A stretch of DNA of 64,000 bases, taken from assembly GCF_900143085.1 (NCBI RefSeq), contig NZ_FRCZ01000009.1, forward strand, positions 1 through 64,000, written 5' to 3'. Positions within the stretch are counted from its first letter, which is position 1. Each line of letters begins with the position of its first letter. A program made the position numbers and the translations under genes. Shown here one piece after another: positions 1-9,612 of the stretch. A model generated the notes under the pieces. The model searched no databases, was not told the DNA's origin, and worked only from the letters and a program-made list of their open reading frames with translations. This DNA is from Gracilibacillus kekensis. Lineage in GTDB: Bacteria; Bacillota; Bacilli; Bacillales; Amphibacillaceae.

Positions 1-230
1 AGTTCTGTGGACCATTTTCCGACACGGCCGCAATTTAACCGACGTTCGTTATATTTCTCTTGAGCATATTCAGATTTATAGGATGCTTTTTGTGAATTAC
101 GCTTTAACTCTCTTGAAATGGTAGACGGCGAACGCTGAAGTTTTTCAGCGATGGTACGAATAGGTTTACCTTGTTCATATAGCGTTTCTATACGTGCTCG
201 TTCAAATGTGGTAAGATGACTGTAGCTCAT
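1..230 (-). CDS. IS30-family transposase, N-terminal part
   Basis: Reading leftwards from an ATG at 228-230, the protein begins MSYSHLTTFERARIETL and continues with a helix-turn-helix (IRTIAEKLQRSPSTISREL), then KRNSQ. This is the N-terminal DNA-binding module of IS30-type DDE transposases. A GAGGT ribosome binding site precedes the start. Only about 76 residues are inside the window and the catalytic DDE domain lies beyond position 1. The enzyme would cut and rejoin IS ends. The open frame is intact as far as it can be seen. Confidence 0.8.
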   Translation of the reverse strand, partial: MSYSHLTTFERARIETLYEQGKPIRTIAEKLQRSPSTISRELKRNSQKASYKSEYAQEKYNERRLNCGRVGKWSTE

Positions 231-330
231 AACAGACCTCCGTGTATGTGTTTGTGTGGTTACTTACATTTTACACGAAGTCGTTATGGGCTGTTTTATT
301 TTAGCCACATTTTTAGGTGTTGCACTTAAT
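1..330 (-). mobile_element. Right part of an IS30-family insertion sequence (cut by window edge)
   Basis: The segment holds the 5' part of an IS30-type transposase gene. Beyond its start codon lies about 100 bp ending in a likely terminal inverted repeat around 301-330; read inward this begins TAAGTGCAACACC. The other end lies outside the window, so completeness cannot be judged. The presumed IS end directly abuts the stop codon of the small broken gene at 332-532, suggesting insertion at the 3' end of that gene. Family assignment rests on the transposase N-terminus; the exact IS boundary is inferred. Confidence 0.65.
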
Positions 331-331
331 A

Positions 332-532
332 TTACAATTCGTCATTTAAAAAAACATTCGCAATAATACTAAATAATATCATGGAAATAATGACACCTGC
401 AATAAAGTAACCGATAATTCTGATAGGTCAAGGGAGACGTCCACCTTTATAAGCCGGAGATCCTTCGATTTTCGGTTGATGATCAATGGCGTCGTTAAAC
501 GGTTTATCTGGCTCATCATTGTTATTACTCAT
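332..532 (-). pseudogene. Small single-TM protein gene with an in-frame TGA stop
   Basis: From ATG at 530-532 the frame reads 34 codons (MSNNNDEPDKPFNDAID..., then SPAYKGGRLP), hits TGA, and continues 31 more codons (PIRIIGYFIAG..., ending NVFLNDEL) before TAA at 332-334. The second half is one hydrophobic membrane segment. The two halves read as one roughly 66-residue protein: a soluble acidic N-terminus, a basic/proline stretch, then a membrane anchor. TGA replaces one codon, which could be a former TGG. I do not recognise the family. The IS30-like element begins right at its stop codon. A sequencing error or readthrough is possible, but neighbouring genes are also broken. Confidence 0.5.
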
Positions 533-670
533 ATTGCTCGTTCCCATTTTTCAATATAAACGGGAAATTCATCTAATAAAATATCAGCCGACCGGTTTTT
601 GAAAATCGATCGACAATGTGTTTATACTTTTATGAAATGTAAATACTAGGCACACTCAGGAATTACGCGC

Positions 671-1078
671 CTAACTAACATGTAACCTTTTCATGGCAAA
701 CCTTGCAGCAGGCTGTGCGATTAATAACTCTATCCAAAATGCAATACAAAAGTTTCTCGGCCAGCTGTAAAAGAAATTCTGGATCGTTTCTAGGCTTACT
801 TCTCTGGTACCTACCCTGGAACCAATCACCATGAGTAATATTTAAAGGATTGTTACACTGAACAGAATATGAAATAATATTCTCGCATAAAATCCATCTG
901 TTTCTCCAACGAATTTCTTTAGCAAACTGTTTGTAATAGGCTCCGCTACCTGTGTCACCAATATTACCACGATAATCCACATAAATGGAATAACCTTTAA
1001 CGTGTAGAGGTAAACCTCTTTGCTAAAGCCAAATTCCAACCCCATAATAAGTGGTGCAATATATAATCCTAAAAGCAA
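671..1078 (-). pseudogene. DUF2798-like membrane protein, interrupted by an in-frame TAA
   Basis: A minus-strand frame from about 1078 encodes hydrophobic segments (LLLGLYIAPLIMGLEFGF, then VIPFMWIIVVILV) followed by EPITNSLLKKFVG. It meets TAA at 842-844 and continues in the same frame to TAG at 671-673, with WPRNFCIAFWIELLIAQPAAR near the end. That last motif, a membrane helix ending in a Q-P-A-A-R turn, resembles the C-terminus of DUF2798 integral membrane proteins. The upstream side has no good start (only TTG at 1078, with a stop at 1091-1093), so the gene is probably 5'-truncated as well. Family assignment is from memory of the motif; the disruption itself is read directly. Confidence 0.55.
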
Positions 1079-1090
1079 TATAAAAAAATA

Positions 1091-1527
1091 TCAACTAGTC
1101 TCACCAAAAACAAAAAATCGTATCGTAAAATTATTGTTGATAACGATGTCCTCGATGAACTTAAGAAACATAAAACAGTACAAAATAACATTAAAATGAG
1201 ATACCGCGACTCTTATCACGAAAAGGGTTTATCTTTGCTTCTAATAACTATCATCCTGGCTATCCAATTTATATCAAAAAAGTACAATTACGTAGGAAAA
1301 GATTATTGAAGCTTGCTGGCTCAAATGAAAATTTAACTCCACACTCTTTACGACATACACACACTTCTTTACTTGCAGAAGCAAAAGTTAGCTTAGAGCA
1401 GATCATGGACCGTTTGGGGCACACTGACGATCATACGACTAGAAACATATATTTACACGTTACCAAAGAATTAAAAAAAGACGCTTCCCAGAAATTTGGT
1501 CTATTAATGCGGAGTTTACAAAAGTAA
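1091..1527 (+). pseudogene. Tyrosine recombinase (phage/ICE integrase) remnant with frameshift
   Basis: Two overlapping frames join into the catalytic domain of a phage-type integrase. The first (1091 to about 1228) reads TSLTKNKKSYRKIIVDNDV and ends YHEKG. One base is missing in the run near 1222-1230, and the second frame continues GFIFASNNYHPGYPIY to a stop at 1525-1527. Visible active-site residues are the box-II arginine (HSLRHTH), the histidine of LGHTDD and the probable nucleophile tyrosine in RNIYLHV. The N-terminal DNA-binding domains and the first catalytic arginine are absent, so the gene is dead. It lies tail to tail with groEL. The domain resembles integrases of Tn916/ICEBs1-like elements. 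Confidence 0.85.
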
Positions 1528-1564
1528 TAGCACCTGTCATAAAGACAGGTGCTATTACTTTTTA
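1523..1564. terminator. Bidirectional intrinsic terminator between integrase remnant and groEL
   Basis: A perfect 16-bp inverted repeat (1523-1538 and 1544-1559) with a 5-nt loop sits between the convergent integrase remnant and groEL. It is followed by a T-rich tract on the plus strand and by TTTTG on the minus strand, so it could end transcription from either side. Confidence 0.85.
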
Positions 1565-1645
1565 TTACACTATGTTAGCAAAATGTTTGCATTTGACTCT
1601 CACGTTACTCAAAAAACCACTCATATCAAGGGTTTGGGGGCGATA

Positions 1646-3298
<1,653 letters not shown>

Positions 3299-3347
3299 TT
3301 AAAATTATCAAAAAATATGTTATCTATCGTTCATTTCTTCGTTTTGC

Positions 3348-3632
3348 TTAGCTTACTACTGCAAGAATGTCACTTTCACGAAGAATTAAGTATTCTTTTC
3401 CATCGTATTTAACTTCTGTACCAGCAAATTTTGAGTAAATGATAATGTTTCCTTCTTCTACCTCTAGTGCAATTTTTTCTCCGTTGTCTGTTACACGTCC
3501 AGAACCAACAGCTACAACTTTACCCTCTTGTGGTTTTTCCTTCGCAGAATCTGGAAGAACAATTCCACTCGCTGTTTTTTCTTCTTGCTCTACAAGCTCA
3601 ATAATGACACGATCACCTAATGGTTTTAGCAT
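3348..3632 (-). CDS. groS: Co-chaperonin GroES (10 kDa, Hsp10)
   Basis: GroES is the heptameric lid of the GroEL chamber. The protein starts [15 protein letters not shown], contains the mobile loop [18 protein letters not shown], and ends SDILAVVS, giving 94 residues, the normal family length. The frame stays open 21 codons further upstream. I chose the ATG at 3630-3632 because AAGGAGG lies at 3643-3649, because all GroES proteins begin there, and because an earlier start would place coding sequence in the CIRCE operator. It is the first gene of the groES-groEL operon. Confidence 0.98.
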   Translation of the reverse strand: MLKPLGDRVIIELVEQEEKTASGIVLPDSAKEKPQEGKVVAVGSGRVTDNGEKIALEVEEGNIIIYSKFAGTEVKYDGKEYLILRESDILAVVS

Positions 3633-3678
3633 CTCTTTCGTTACCTCCTTGAATTTCTCATTCATTATTTTTTGATTG

Positions 3679-3705
3679 TTAGCACTCTTCATCAATGAGT
3701 GCTAA
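3679..3705 (-). promoter_or_regulatory. CIRCE operator (HrcA binding site)
   Basis: The sequence is an exact TTAGCACTC, 9-nt spacer, GAGTGCTAA inverted repeat, the canonical CIRCE element bound by the heat-shock repressor HrcA. It lies between the -10 box and the groES ribosome binding site, so it acts as operator and in the mRNA leader. hrcA itself is not in this window. Confidence 0.97.
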
Positions 3706-3715
3706 CACAATTCTT

Positions 3716-3744
3716 ATAATAATGAAATCTGAATTTTTTTGCAA
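3716..3744 (-). promoter_or_regulatory. Sigma-A promoter of groES-groEL
   Basis: On the minus strand TTGCAA (3739-3744) and TATTAT (3716-3721) are separated by exactly 17 bp, just upstream of the CIRCE element. This fits vegetative-sigma transcription repressed by HrcA. The assignment comes from consensus and position only. Confidence 0.75.
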
Positions 3745-4183
3745 GTATTTTAATAGTAATTCGGCAAATTTTTTTCTACTATCGCAAAACACCCACATAC
3801 TTCTATGTGTAGACGAACTGGTTCAATTTTATTCTAAATATATGTTAAAATTCAGAATACTTTAATATCGGTCCAAAATATACGAATTATATCAAAAGAT
3901 CTGGAATGTACTTGCAGCAGAAACCAACTTTTTCATTAAGAAATGTTTATCAAGAAATAAATTTTTCCGTTTTATTAAATTGACTATCAAATAGGTCTGC
4001 ATAGAGGTGATTTGTACCTACCCACTACTAGCGAGCTGCAGATGGGTCACTTTTAAAATATTGATTACAAACTGTCCGCACTTTAAAATATTTAGATAGT
4101 TTCAACTCATTTATAAAAAAAGATTAAAACTTCCATAAAGGTGCTATATTAAATCCTTATGCTTTTTGGTGAAGTTTCTCTGC
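3745..4183. other. Gene-free stretch between groES promoter and nagP terminator
   Basis: About 440 bp of AT-rich sequence. No open frame with a ribosome binding site, no RNA gene and no convincing repeat was seen on either strand. Confidence 0.5.
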
Positions 4184-4238
4184 AAATAAAAAAGGCTATC
4201 TAATGAAAGTTACATTTACGTAACTTTCCCAGACAACC
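4184..4238 (-). terminator. Intrinsic terminator of the nag PTS operon
   Basis: On the minus strand GGTTGTCT pairs with AGATAGCC around an inner 9-bp stem (GAAAGTTAC/GTAACTTTC), followed by T6ATTT. It lies just past the nagP stop codon and would end the EIIA-antiterminator-nagP transcript. Confidence 0.85.
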
Positions 4239-4251
4239 TCATCTTGATATA

Positions 4252-5706
4252 TTATTTAGCTCTTATTTTTTTTATTTCATCCGCAACAAATTGCACCTGT
4301 GTACCTATAATAACTTGTATACTATTTTTTCCAACTACTTTTATTCCTGGAACACCTGTATTTTTAATGCGCTGTTGATCGACTGCATCAATATCTTCCA
4401 CATCTAAACGTAAACGCGTCACACAATTGTCAACCGTGATTACGTTTTGATCCCCACCTAAGCCTGCATAAATCTCTTTAGCCATCACCGAAATGTCATC
4501 ATCCGCAGAAGTACTTGATGTCACTATTCCTTCTTCCGTATCGTCTTCACGACCAGGTGTCTTTAAATTAAATTTCACTATTAAGAAGCGGAATAATACA
4601 TAATAAATCACTGCGACAACAACACCTTGGACCAATAACATATATGGCATATTTGCTAAAGGTAGTCGTGAGCTTAAAACAAAGTCAACGAAACCGGCAC
4701 TAAAACCAAATCCTGCTGTCCAATCAAACATTGCCGCCACAGCTAATGATAAACCTGTTAATGCTGCGTGTACAACGTATAAGGCTGGCGCTAAAAACAT
4801 GAAAGAGAATTCTAATGGTTCTGTTACACCAGTAAAGAAGGAAGCGAATGCTGCAGCCATTAAAAGTGATGCAGCTGTTTTCTTTTTCTTCGTTTTCGCT
4901 GTATGGTACATCGCTAATGCTGCTGCTGGTAATCCAAACATCATCACAGGGAAGAAACCTGCTTGATACATACCAGTTAAACCTTTCTCACCTTCACCAG
5001 ACCAGAAATTCGCAATATCATTAATTCCTGCCACATCAAACCAGAATACAGAGTTTAATGCGTGATGTAAGCCTGTAGGAATTAATAATCTATTAAAGAA
5101 GCCATATAAACCAGCACCAACTGCATCTAAATCAATAATTGCTTTACCAAAGTTAACTAATCCTGAGTAGATGAAGGGCCAGACAAAAAATAAAATAGCT
5201 GAGATCACCAAACTGGCTACAGCTGTCATGATCGGCACAAGACGTTTACCACTAAAAAATGCCAATGCATCTGGTAACTTTACATGACTAAATCGATTAT
5301 ACATAACTGAAGCTATAATTCCTGAAATGATCCCTACAAATTGATTTTCAATACTTCCAAATGCAGCATTCACACTACCTTCCTCTACTCCTTGTAGTAG
5401 AGATACTGAACCTGTAGACAATAAGGTAGTAATAACGAGATAAGCAACAAGACCACTTAAGGCGGCCGACCCATCTTTATCTTTCGACATTCCAAATGCA
5501 ACACCTACTGCAAACAGAATAGACATACTTTGACCAGATACAATTGATTCACCAGCTTTTATTAGAAAAGCTGCAACTACATTCGCTTCCCCCCAGCCAC
5601 TCGGATCCATCCAGTAACCAAGACCCATTAATATTGCTGCTGCCGGCAGAACTGCAACCGGTAACATTAATGATCTACCGATATTTTGAAGGTATTTCAT
5701 TATCAT
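4252..5706 (-). CDS. nagP: N-acetylglucosamine PTS transporter, EIICB
   Basis: This membrane permease phosphorylates N-acetylglucosamine on uptake, giving GlcNAc-6-phosphate. The 484-residue protein has an N-terminal EIIC domain (start MIMKYLQNIGRSLMLPVAVLPA, many membrane helices, motif FFTGVTEPLEFSFMF) and a C-terminal EIIB domain whose phospho-accepting cysteine is Cys428 in DNCVTRLRLDVED. The C-B domain order matches NagP/NagE rather than MurP. It has no EIIA of its own; the glucose-type EIIA two genes upstream probably supplies it. AAGGAGG lies 8 nt before the chosen ATG. Divergent nagA-nagB support GlcNAc over glucose as substrate, but the sequence alone cannot exclude glucose or glucosamine. 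Confidence 0.85.
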   Translation of the reverse strand: MIMKYLQNIGRSLMLPVAVLPAAAILMGLGYWMDPSGWGEANVVAAFLIKAGESIVSGQSMSILFAVGVAFGMSKDKDGSAALSGLVAYLVITTLLSTGSVSLLQGVEEGSVNAAFGSIENQFVGIISGIIASVMYNRFSHVKLPDALAFFSGKRLVPIMTAVASLVISAILFFVWPFIYSGLVNFGKAIIDLDAVGAGLYGFFNRLLIPTGLHHALNSVFWFDVAGINDIANFWSGEGEKGLTGMYQAGFFPVMMFGLPAAALAMYHTAKTKKKKTAASLLMAAAFASFFTGVTEPLEFSFMFLAPALYVVHAALTGLSLAVAAMFDWTAGFGFSAGFVDFVLSSRLPLANMPYMLLVQGVVVAVIYYVLFRFLIVKFNLKTPGREDDTEEGIVTSSTSADDDISVMAKEIYAGLGGDQNVITVDNCVTRLRLDVEDIDAVDQQRIKNTGVPGIKVVGKNSIQVIIGTQVQFVADEIKKIRAK

Positions 5707-5893
5707 TATAACGTCCTCCTTAAAGTATTTATAATAGTTTTTATTATTTCATTATTCTTACAGACAATATTTATTGTGTTAAAAAATTGCGATTTTCAAA
5801 AGAAATCAGACTATTGAACAAAAGATAATAATAATTTCATGTCATCATAGGTAAAAGCTATGATCTAAATTCACCTTGCCTATAGAGTACTAA

Positions 5894-6712
5894 TTAACAC
5901 TTTTTTAATCTTTCAATGTGAAGTGTGATATATCCTAGTTCAGATGGTGGAAATTGAATACCATATTTACTTGTTATGCCTTCTGTTACTTTTAATGTCA
6001 AATTGTAAGAAGTTGAAAATTTGTTTTTAATCACCCTAAACATTTCTTCATCCATTTCATGCAATTCATATTGGTTGACACGAGATAAAGTAAAATGCAA
6101 ATGAGTCACCAATCTTTGATAAGAAATATCGTCCTCCTTAATGTTCATATTCATTTCTTCTAACAAAAACAGCATCATTTCTCTTACAATAGCTGTATGT
6201 CTGATTGTTTGGCGATAATCACCTCCTTGAAGTTTCATCGTGTGAATATGTAGCGCAATATGAGCAGCTTCATCTATTGGAACATCAATATTATATTCTT
6301 CCCTTATATGTTGTACTGCCCATACACCAATGTCATACTCATTTCTATACAAAATTTTTATTTCATTTAGCAATTTATTAGGTAAATGTATTCCCTCTTG
6401 AATTCGCTCTATCGCAAATGAGACATGATCGCTTAAAACAATATGAATATGTTCGCTTAACTTCGTTCCCAAATAATGTTCAGCGTAGGAAATGATTTCT
6501 TCTGAAATTAAAAAATGTTCTTCCGGTATTCGACTAAGGAGCTGTTGAAGCTTTATATTTTCTTTCATTACGAATAACTTTTCTATTTTGTTAGTATTGA
6601 TCAAGTCATTTTTTCGTTTTCCGAAGGCAATTCCGTTTCCAATAGCAACCTTTTCTTTATCTTGATCAAGAACTAGTACAGCATTATTATTAAAGATTTT
6701 TTTTAATTTCAC
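5894..6712 (-). CDS. BglG/GlcT-family transcription antiterminator
   Basis: An RNA-binding antiterminator controlled by PTS phosphorylation. An N-terminal CAT domain (KLKKIFNNNAVLV) is followed by two PRDs, with histidines visible in SDHVSFAIER and DEAAHIALHIHTM (PRD1) and in VTHLHFTLSRV and YITLHIERLKK (PRD2). At 272 residues it has family length. An ATG at 6719-6721 directly touches AAAGGAG, so I chose the GTG nine bases later, which has correct spacing and gives the usual MKLKKIF start. The gene sits between the EIIA and EIICB genes. The RAT in the operon leader is of GlcT type, so the operon is probably autoregulated. It is a GlcT/LicT-like protein; the exact subfamily is uncertain. Confidence 0.85.
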   Translation of the reverse strand: MKLKKIFNNNAVLVLDQDKEKVAIGNGIAFGKRKNDLINTNKIEKLFVMKENIKLQQLLSRIPEEHFLISEEIISYAEHYLGTKLSEHIHIVLSDHVSFAIERIQEGIHLPNKLLNEIKILYRNEYDIGVWAVQHIREEYNIDVPIDEAAHIALHIHTMKLQGGDYRQTIRHTAIVREMMLFLLEEMNMNIKEDDISYQRLVTHLHFTLSRVNQYELHEMDEEMFRVIKNKFSTSYNLTLKVTEGITSKYGIQFPPSELGYITLHIERLKKC

Positions 6713-6757
6713 TTCTATCATCTCCTTTCTGATTATTCTATTGGTAGAAAGTACTAA

Positions 6758-7243
6758 TCATGTTATAGTAATAACTATTGACTCTCCTGCCACACATGCC
6801 TTTTCTTCCGCAATGTCATACGTTTTATCACTATTGTTACTGTTTGTAATCACCATTGGAGTTACAATATCATCTGCATTATTCTTGATGTAATCTAAAT
6901 CCACGTCCATTAAAGGATCACCTATATTGACTTGATCGCCTTCTTTTACTATAGGTTGAAAACCTTGTCCTTTTAGGGCAACCGTCTCTAATCCAACATG
7001 AATAAGAATTTCTATACCTTCGGAAGTCTGTAATCCTATCGCATGCTTACTAGCTGGAATTTGTACAATAGTTCCTCCAATTGGCGCTAAAATTTTTCCG
7101 TCTTCAGGAATAATCGCAATCCCCTCCCCCATCATTTTTTGACTAAATACAGGGTCAGAAACGTTCTCAAGTAATATTAATCGTCCAGAAAGTGGAGCTA
7201 CTAGTTCCACTTTATTTTGCTTTTTAAGAAATTTTTTAAACAT
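6758..7243 (-). CDS. Glucose-type PTS EIIA (Crr-like)
   Basis: A soluble phosphocarrier passing phosphate from HPr to an EIIB. From the ATG at 7241-7243 the protein is 161 residues (MFKKFLKKQNKVELVAPLSG), like EIIA-Glc. The phospho-accepting histidine is His82 in ILIHVGLETVALKG, with the partner His67 in PASKHAIG. An AAAGGA site 8 nt upstream decides the start; the frame is open farther upstream but runs into the leader terminator. It is the first gene of a three-gene operon with the antiterminator and nagP, and probably serves nagP, which lacks an EIIA domain. Confidence 0.9.
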   Translation of the reverse strand: MFKKFLKKQNKVELVAPLSGRLILLENVSDPVFSQKMMGEGIAIIPEDGKILAPIGGTIVQIPASKHAIGLQTSEGIEILIHVGLETVALKGQGFQPIVKEGDQVNIGDPLMDVDLDYIKNNADDIVTPMVITNSNNSDKTYDIAEEKACVAGESIVITIT

Positions 7244-7273
7244 AAACATTTTCCTTTCTTTACATTTTGCATT

Positions 7274-7328
7274 AAAAAAGACATGGAGAATGAACAAGGT
7301 TCTAGGCACCTTCTCATTTCTCCATGCC
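7274..7328 (-). terminator. Leader terminator of the EIIA-antiterminator-nagP operon
   Basis: Before the EIIA gene the minus strand folds into a long stem (GCATGGAGAA at 7319-7328 with TTCTCCATG near 7281-7290, plus an inner AAGGT/ACCTT stem) followed directly by T6 (7274-7279). It is a premature terminator whose 5' arm overlaps the RAT, the arrangement of PRD-type antitermination. Confidence 0.88.
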
Positions 7329-7347
7329 TAATCTTATTAGTAACATG
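7320..7347 (-). promoter_or_regulatory. Ribonucleic antiterminator (RAT), GlcT type
   Basis: The minus-strand RNA contains TGTTACTAATAAGATTAGGC followed by ATGGAG. It has the conserved TGTTACT...AGGCATG frame of RAT hairpins, with an internal CTAAT-AAG-ATTAG stem. AGGCATG followed by a purine-rich end is closer to my memory of the GlcT target before ptsG than to sacB or bgl RATs, which carry AGGCAAA. It overlaps the terminator stem, so binding of the operon's own antiterminator should prevent termination. Confidence 0.82.
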
Positions 7348-7397
7348 AGAGTCTATATTTTTTTGTCTAATTATTAAATCTTTTTTATATATTAACA

Positions 7398-7420
7398 CAA
7401 ACAGGTTCGGTTGTCTATAC
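7398..7420 (-). promoter_or_regulatory. Promoter of nag PTS operon with NagR-like operator over -35
   Basis: On the minus strand GTATAGACAACC (7409-7420) contains a TAGACA -35 box followed after 17 bp by TAATAT. The same GTATAGACAAC motif overlaps the -35 of the divergent nagA promoter and lies before the GH20 operon. It resembles dre-type sites of NagR/DasR regulators (GGTCTAGACC core). Confidence 0.65.
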
Positions 7421-7550
7421 TGATCAACAATATTAGAAATAAAGAAATAGCTCATTAAATAAATGCATTATACTCCATTTATTATAATATATATGCGCTA
7501 TTTCAATAAAAATCGATTTATCAATCAAGTCTATCCCAATTGGTTTTAAA

Positions 7551-7583
7551 GGTATAGACAACCATATATATAAGTGTTATTCT
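7551..7583 (+). promoter_or_regulatory. Promoter of nagA-nagB-nagR-murQ with NagR-like operator
   Basis: GGTATAGACAACC (7551-7563) contains TAGACA (7555-7560), a one-mismatch -35 box, followed after exactly 17 bp by TATTCT (7578-7583). The operator motif overlaps the -35, as in the divergent promoter. NagR, third gene of this operon, is the likely ligand-sensitive repressor. Confidence 0.65.
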
Positions 7584-7618
7584 ATTTCTATCGATATTAT
7601 AAGAAGGTGTGATTACAG

Positions 7619-8824
7619 TTGGATAAACAATCGATTTTAATCAAAAATATTCAGATCTATGCTAAAGATAATCATATAGATAACGGATTTATTAAAATCA
7701 AAAATCAACAGATCGAAGACATCAACACAATGGAGAATCTCGAAAATAATGATGAGGATCATATCATCGAATTCCAACATATTGAAGCGAAAGCTATACC
7801 AGGATTAATTGATGTTCATATTCATGGAGCAAATGGGGCAGATGTTATGGATGGTACAGAGGAAGCATTGCATACTATGTCTAAAACATTACCTCAAGAA
7901 GGAACCACATCTTTCTTAGCGACCACTATGACCCAAAGTGAAGAAAGCATTGGTAAAGCCCTTCAAAATATCGCATCATATAAAGATAAACAACCCTATA
8001 ATGAAGCAGAAATTTTGGGTATTCACTTAGAAGGGCCATTTATTAATAAAGAGCGAAAGGGAGCACAACCAGAAGAGCATATTAAAGCACCTAATATTAA
8101 ACTTTTCGAAAAATGGAATAAGCTAGCTAAAAATTATATCAAATTGGTCACACTCGCACCAGAAGTAGAAGGTGGTTTGGAACTCACTAAACATTTAGCC
8201 ACAAAAGGAATTATTGCGTCTGCTGGTCATACAGATGCTACTGCTGAAGATATTTCGATTGCTATTGACCATGGCTTGTCACATATTACACACTTATACA
8301 ACCAAATGCGCGGCTTTCACCATCGTGAACCTGGTGTTGTCGGATCTGCTTGGACACAAAATAAACTAATCGTTGAATTGATAGCTGACGGTATTCATTC
8401 TGCACCAGATGCTGTAAAAACAGCTTATCATTTAAAAGGAAAAGATAATTTACTATTAATTACCGATGCAATGAGAGCAAAATGTTTACAAGATGGTGAG
8501 TATGATTTAGGTGGCCAAAAAGTATTTGTCAATAATCAAAAAGCAACACTACAAGACGGCACACTTGCTGGAAGCACACTTAAATTAGGAAATGCTTTAA
8601 AAAATATGATGGAGTTTAGTGAGTGTTCTTTAGAAGATGCAATTATGATGGGATCTTCCAATGCCGCAAAAGAATTAGGAGTAGACAATCGAAAAGGTGC
8701 CATAGGGATCGGGAAAGATGCAGATATTGTCTTATTAGATGAAAATAATGACATCCTTCTTACTATTTGTCGAGGGGAAATTGTATACGAAAGGAAACAT
8801 TCAAATGAAACTTATTCGAACTAA
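7619..8824 (+). CDS. nagA: N-acetylglucosamine-6-phosphate deacetylase
   Basis: NagA converts GlcNAc-6-phosphate to glucosamine-6-phosphate and acetate in the cytoplasm. At 401 residues it is full length. It shows the amidohydrolase metal and active-site motifs DVHIHGANGADVMDG, HLEGPFIN, SAGHTDA, THLYNQM, ADGIHS and LITDAM. Translation appears to begin at TTG (7619-7621), with AAGGTG about 9 nt upstream; no better ATG is in frame at the N-terminus. It is the first gene of the nag operon and its 3' end overlaps the nagB start, implying translational coupling. The regulator site lies directly upstream. Confidence 0.96.
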   Translation: MDKQSILIKNIQIYAKDNHIDNGFIKIKNQQIEDINTMENLENNDEDHIIEFQHIEAKAIPGLIDVHIHGANGADVMDGTEEALHTMSKTLPQEGTTSFLATTMTQSEESIGKALQNIASYKDKQPYNEAEILGIHLEGPFINKERKGAQPEEHIKAPNIKLFEKWNKLAKNYIKLVTLAPEVEGGLELTKHLATKGIIASAGHTDATAEDISIAIDHGLSHITHLYNQMRGFHHREPGVVGSAWTQNKLIVELIADGIHSAPDAVKTAYHLKGKDNLLLITDAMRAKCLQDGEYDLGGQKVFVNNQKATLQDGTLAGSTLKLGNALKNMMEFSECSLEDAIMMGSSNAAKELGVDNRKGAIGIGKDADIVLLDENNDILLTICRGEIVYERKHSNETYSN

Positions 8825-9539
8825 AAATTACCAAGAGATGAGTAAAGAAGCTGCAAGATTTATCAATAAGAGAGTCCATGCAAATCCAGCATTAACATTA
8901 GGATTAGCAACAGGAGGTACCCCCATACAAACCTATGAAAATTTAGCAAAAGATTATCAACAAAACGAGACATCTTATCAACAAATTACCACTTTTAATT
9001 TAGATGAGTATATCGGTTTACCGGAAACGGATCCTAATAGTTATCATTTTTACATGCAAAAACACCTCTTTAGTAAAATTAATATTCCAAACGAGCAAAC
9101 TTTTATCCCCAATGGACAATCTGACAACCTGGCGGAAGAATGTATAGCGTACGAAGATCTCATTAAAAAGCATGGAGGGATTGATCTTCAAATATTAGGA
9201 TTAGGGCACAATGGGCATATTGGTTTTAATGAACCAGGCACTTCTTTTGAGCAACGCACTCACATTGTGAAATTAGCTGAATCAACTATCAACGCAAATG
9301 CTCGCTTTTTTGATACCATGCAAGAGGTGCCTAAAAAAGCTATTACAATGGGCATAAGCACTATTATGGAAAGTAAGGAAATATTATTGTTAGTAACGGG
9401 AAAAGAAAAATACAATGCATTAACTAAGCTTTTACACGGGGAAATAGACCCTTCTTTCCCAGCCTCCATCTTAAATGAACATAATAATTTAACAGTTATT
9501 GCTACTGAAGATGCTATAATAAGTAATAAGATTTCATAA
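8805..9539 (+). CDS. nagB: Glucosamine-6-phosphate deaminase
   Basis: NagB converts glucosamine-6-phosphate to fructose-6-phosphate and ammonia, feeding amino sugars into glycolysis. From ATG 8805 the protein is 244 residues, the usual length of the short Gram-positive NagB. It carries GLATGGTPIQTYENL, FNLDEYIGL, and LGLGHNGHIGFNEPG with the catalytic histidine. AAGGAAA precedes this ATG; the frame is open upstream inside nagA but that extension has no homology. The gene overlaps nagA by 20 bp. Confidence 0.96.
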   Translation: MKLIRTKNYQEMSKEAARFINKRVHANPALTLGLATGGTPIQTYENLAKDYQQNETSYQQITTFNLDEYIGLPETDPNSYHFYMQKHLFSKINIPNEQTFIPNGQSDNLAEECIAYEDLIKKHGGIDLQILGLGHNGHIGFNEPGTSFEQRTHIVKLAESTINANARFFDTMQEVPKKAITMGISTIMESKEILLLVTGKEKYNALTKLLHGEIDPSFPASILNEHNNLTVIATEDAIISNKIS

Positions 9540-9612
9540 ACAATCGAAGTAATTTATCAATGTAAAATAATTAGAAAGAAACACCATGATCTATTGGAAA
9601 GGAGAAAGCAAA

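Noticed and set aside
675-980. 101-codon minus-strand ORF (MDYRGNIGD...)
   Set aside because: It overlaps the DUF2798-like frame, which reads a membrane protein across one stop. The composition of this ORF is not protein-like and it has no ribosome binding site.
5835-5870. Small hairpin (ATCATAG/CTATGAT) after the antiterminator gene as terminator
   Set aside because: The stem is only 7 bp and the following tract is ATTATTATTATC rather than a T-run, so termination is doubtful.
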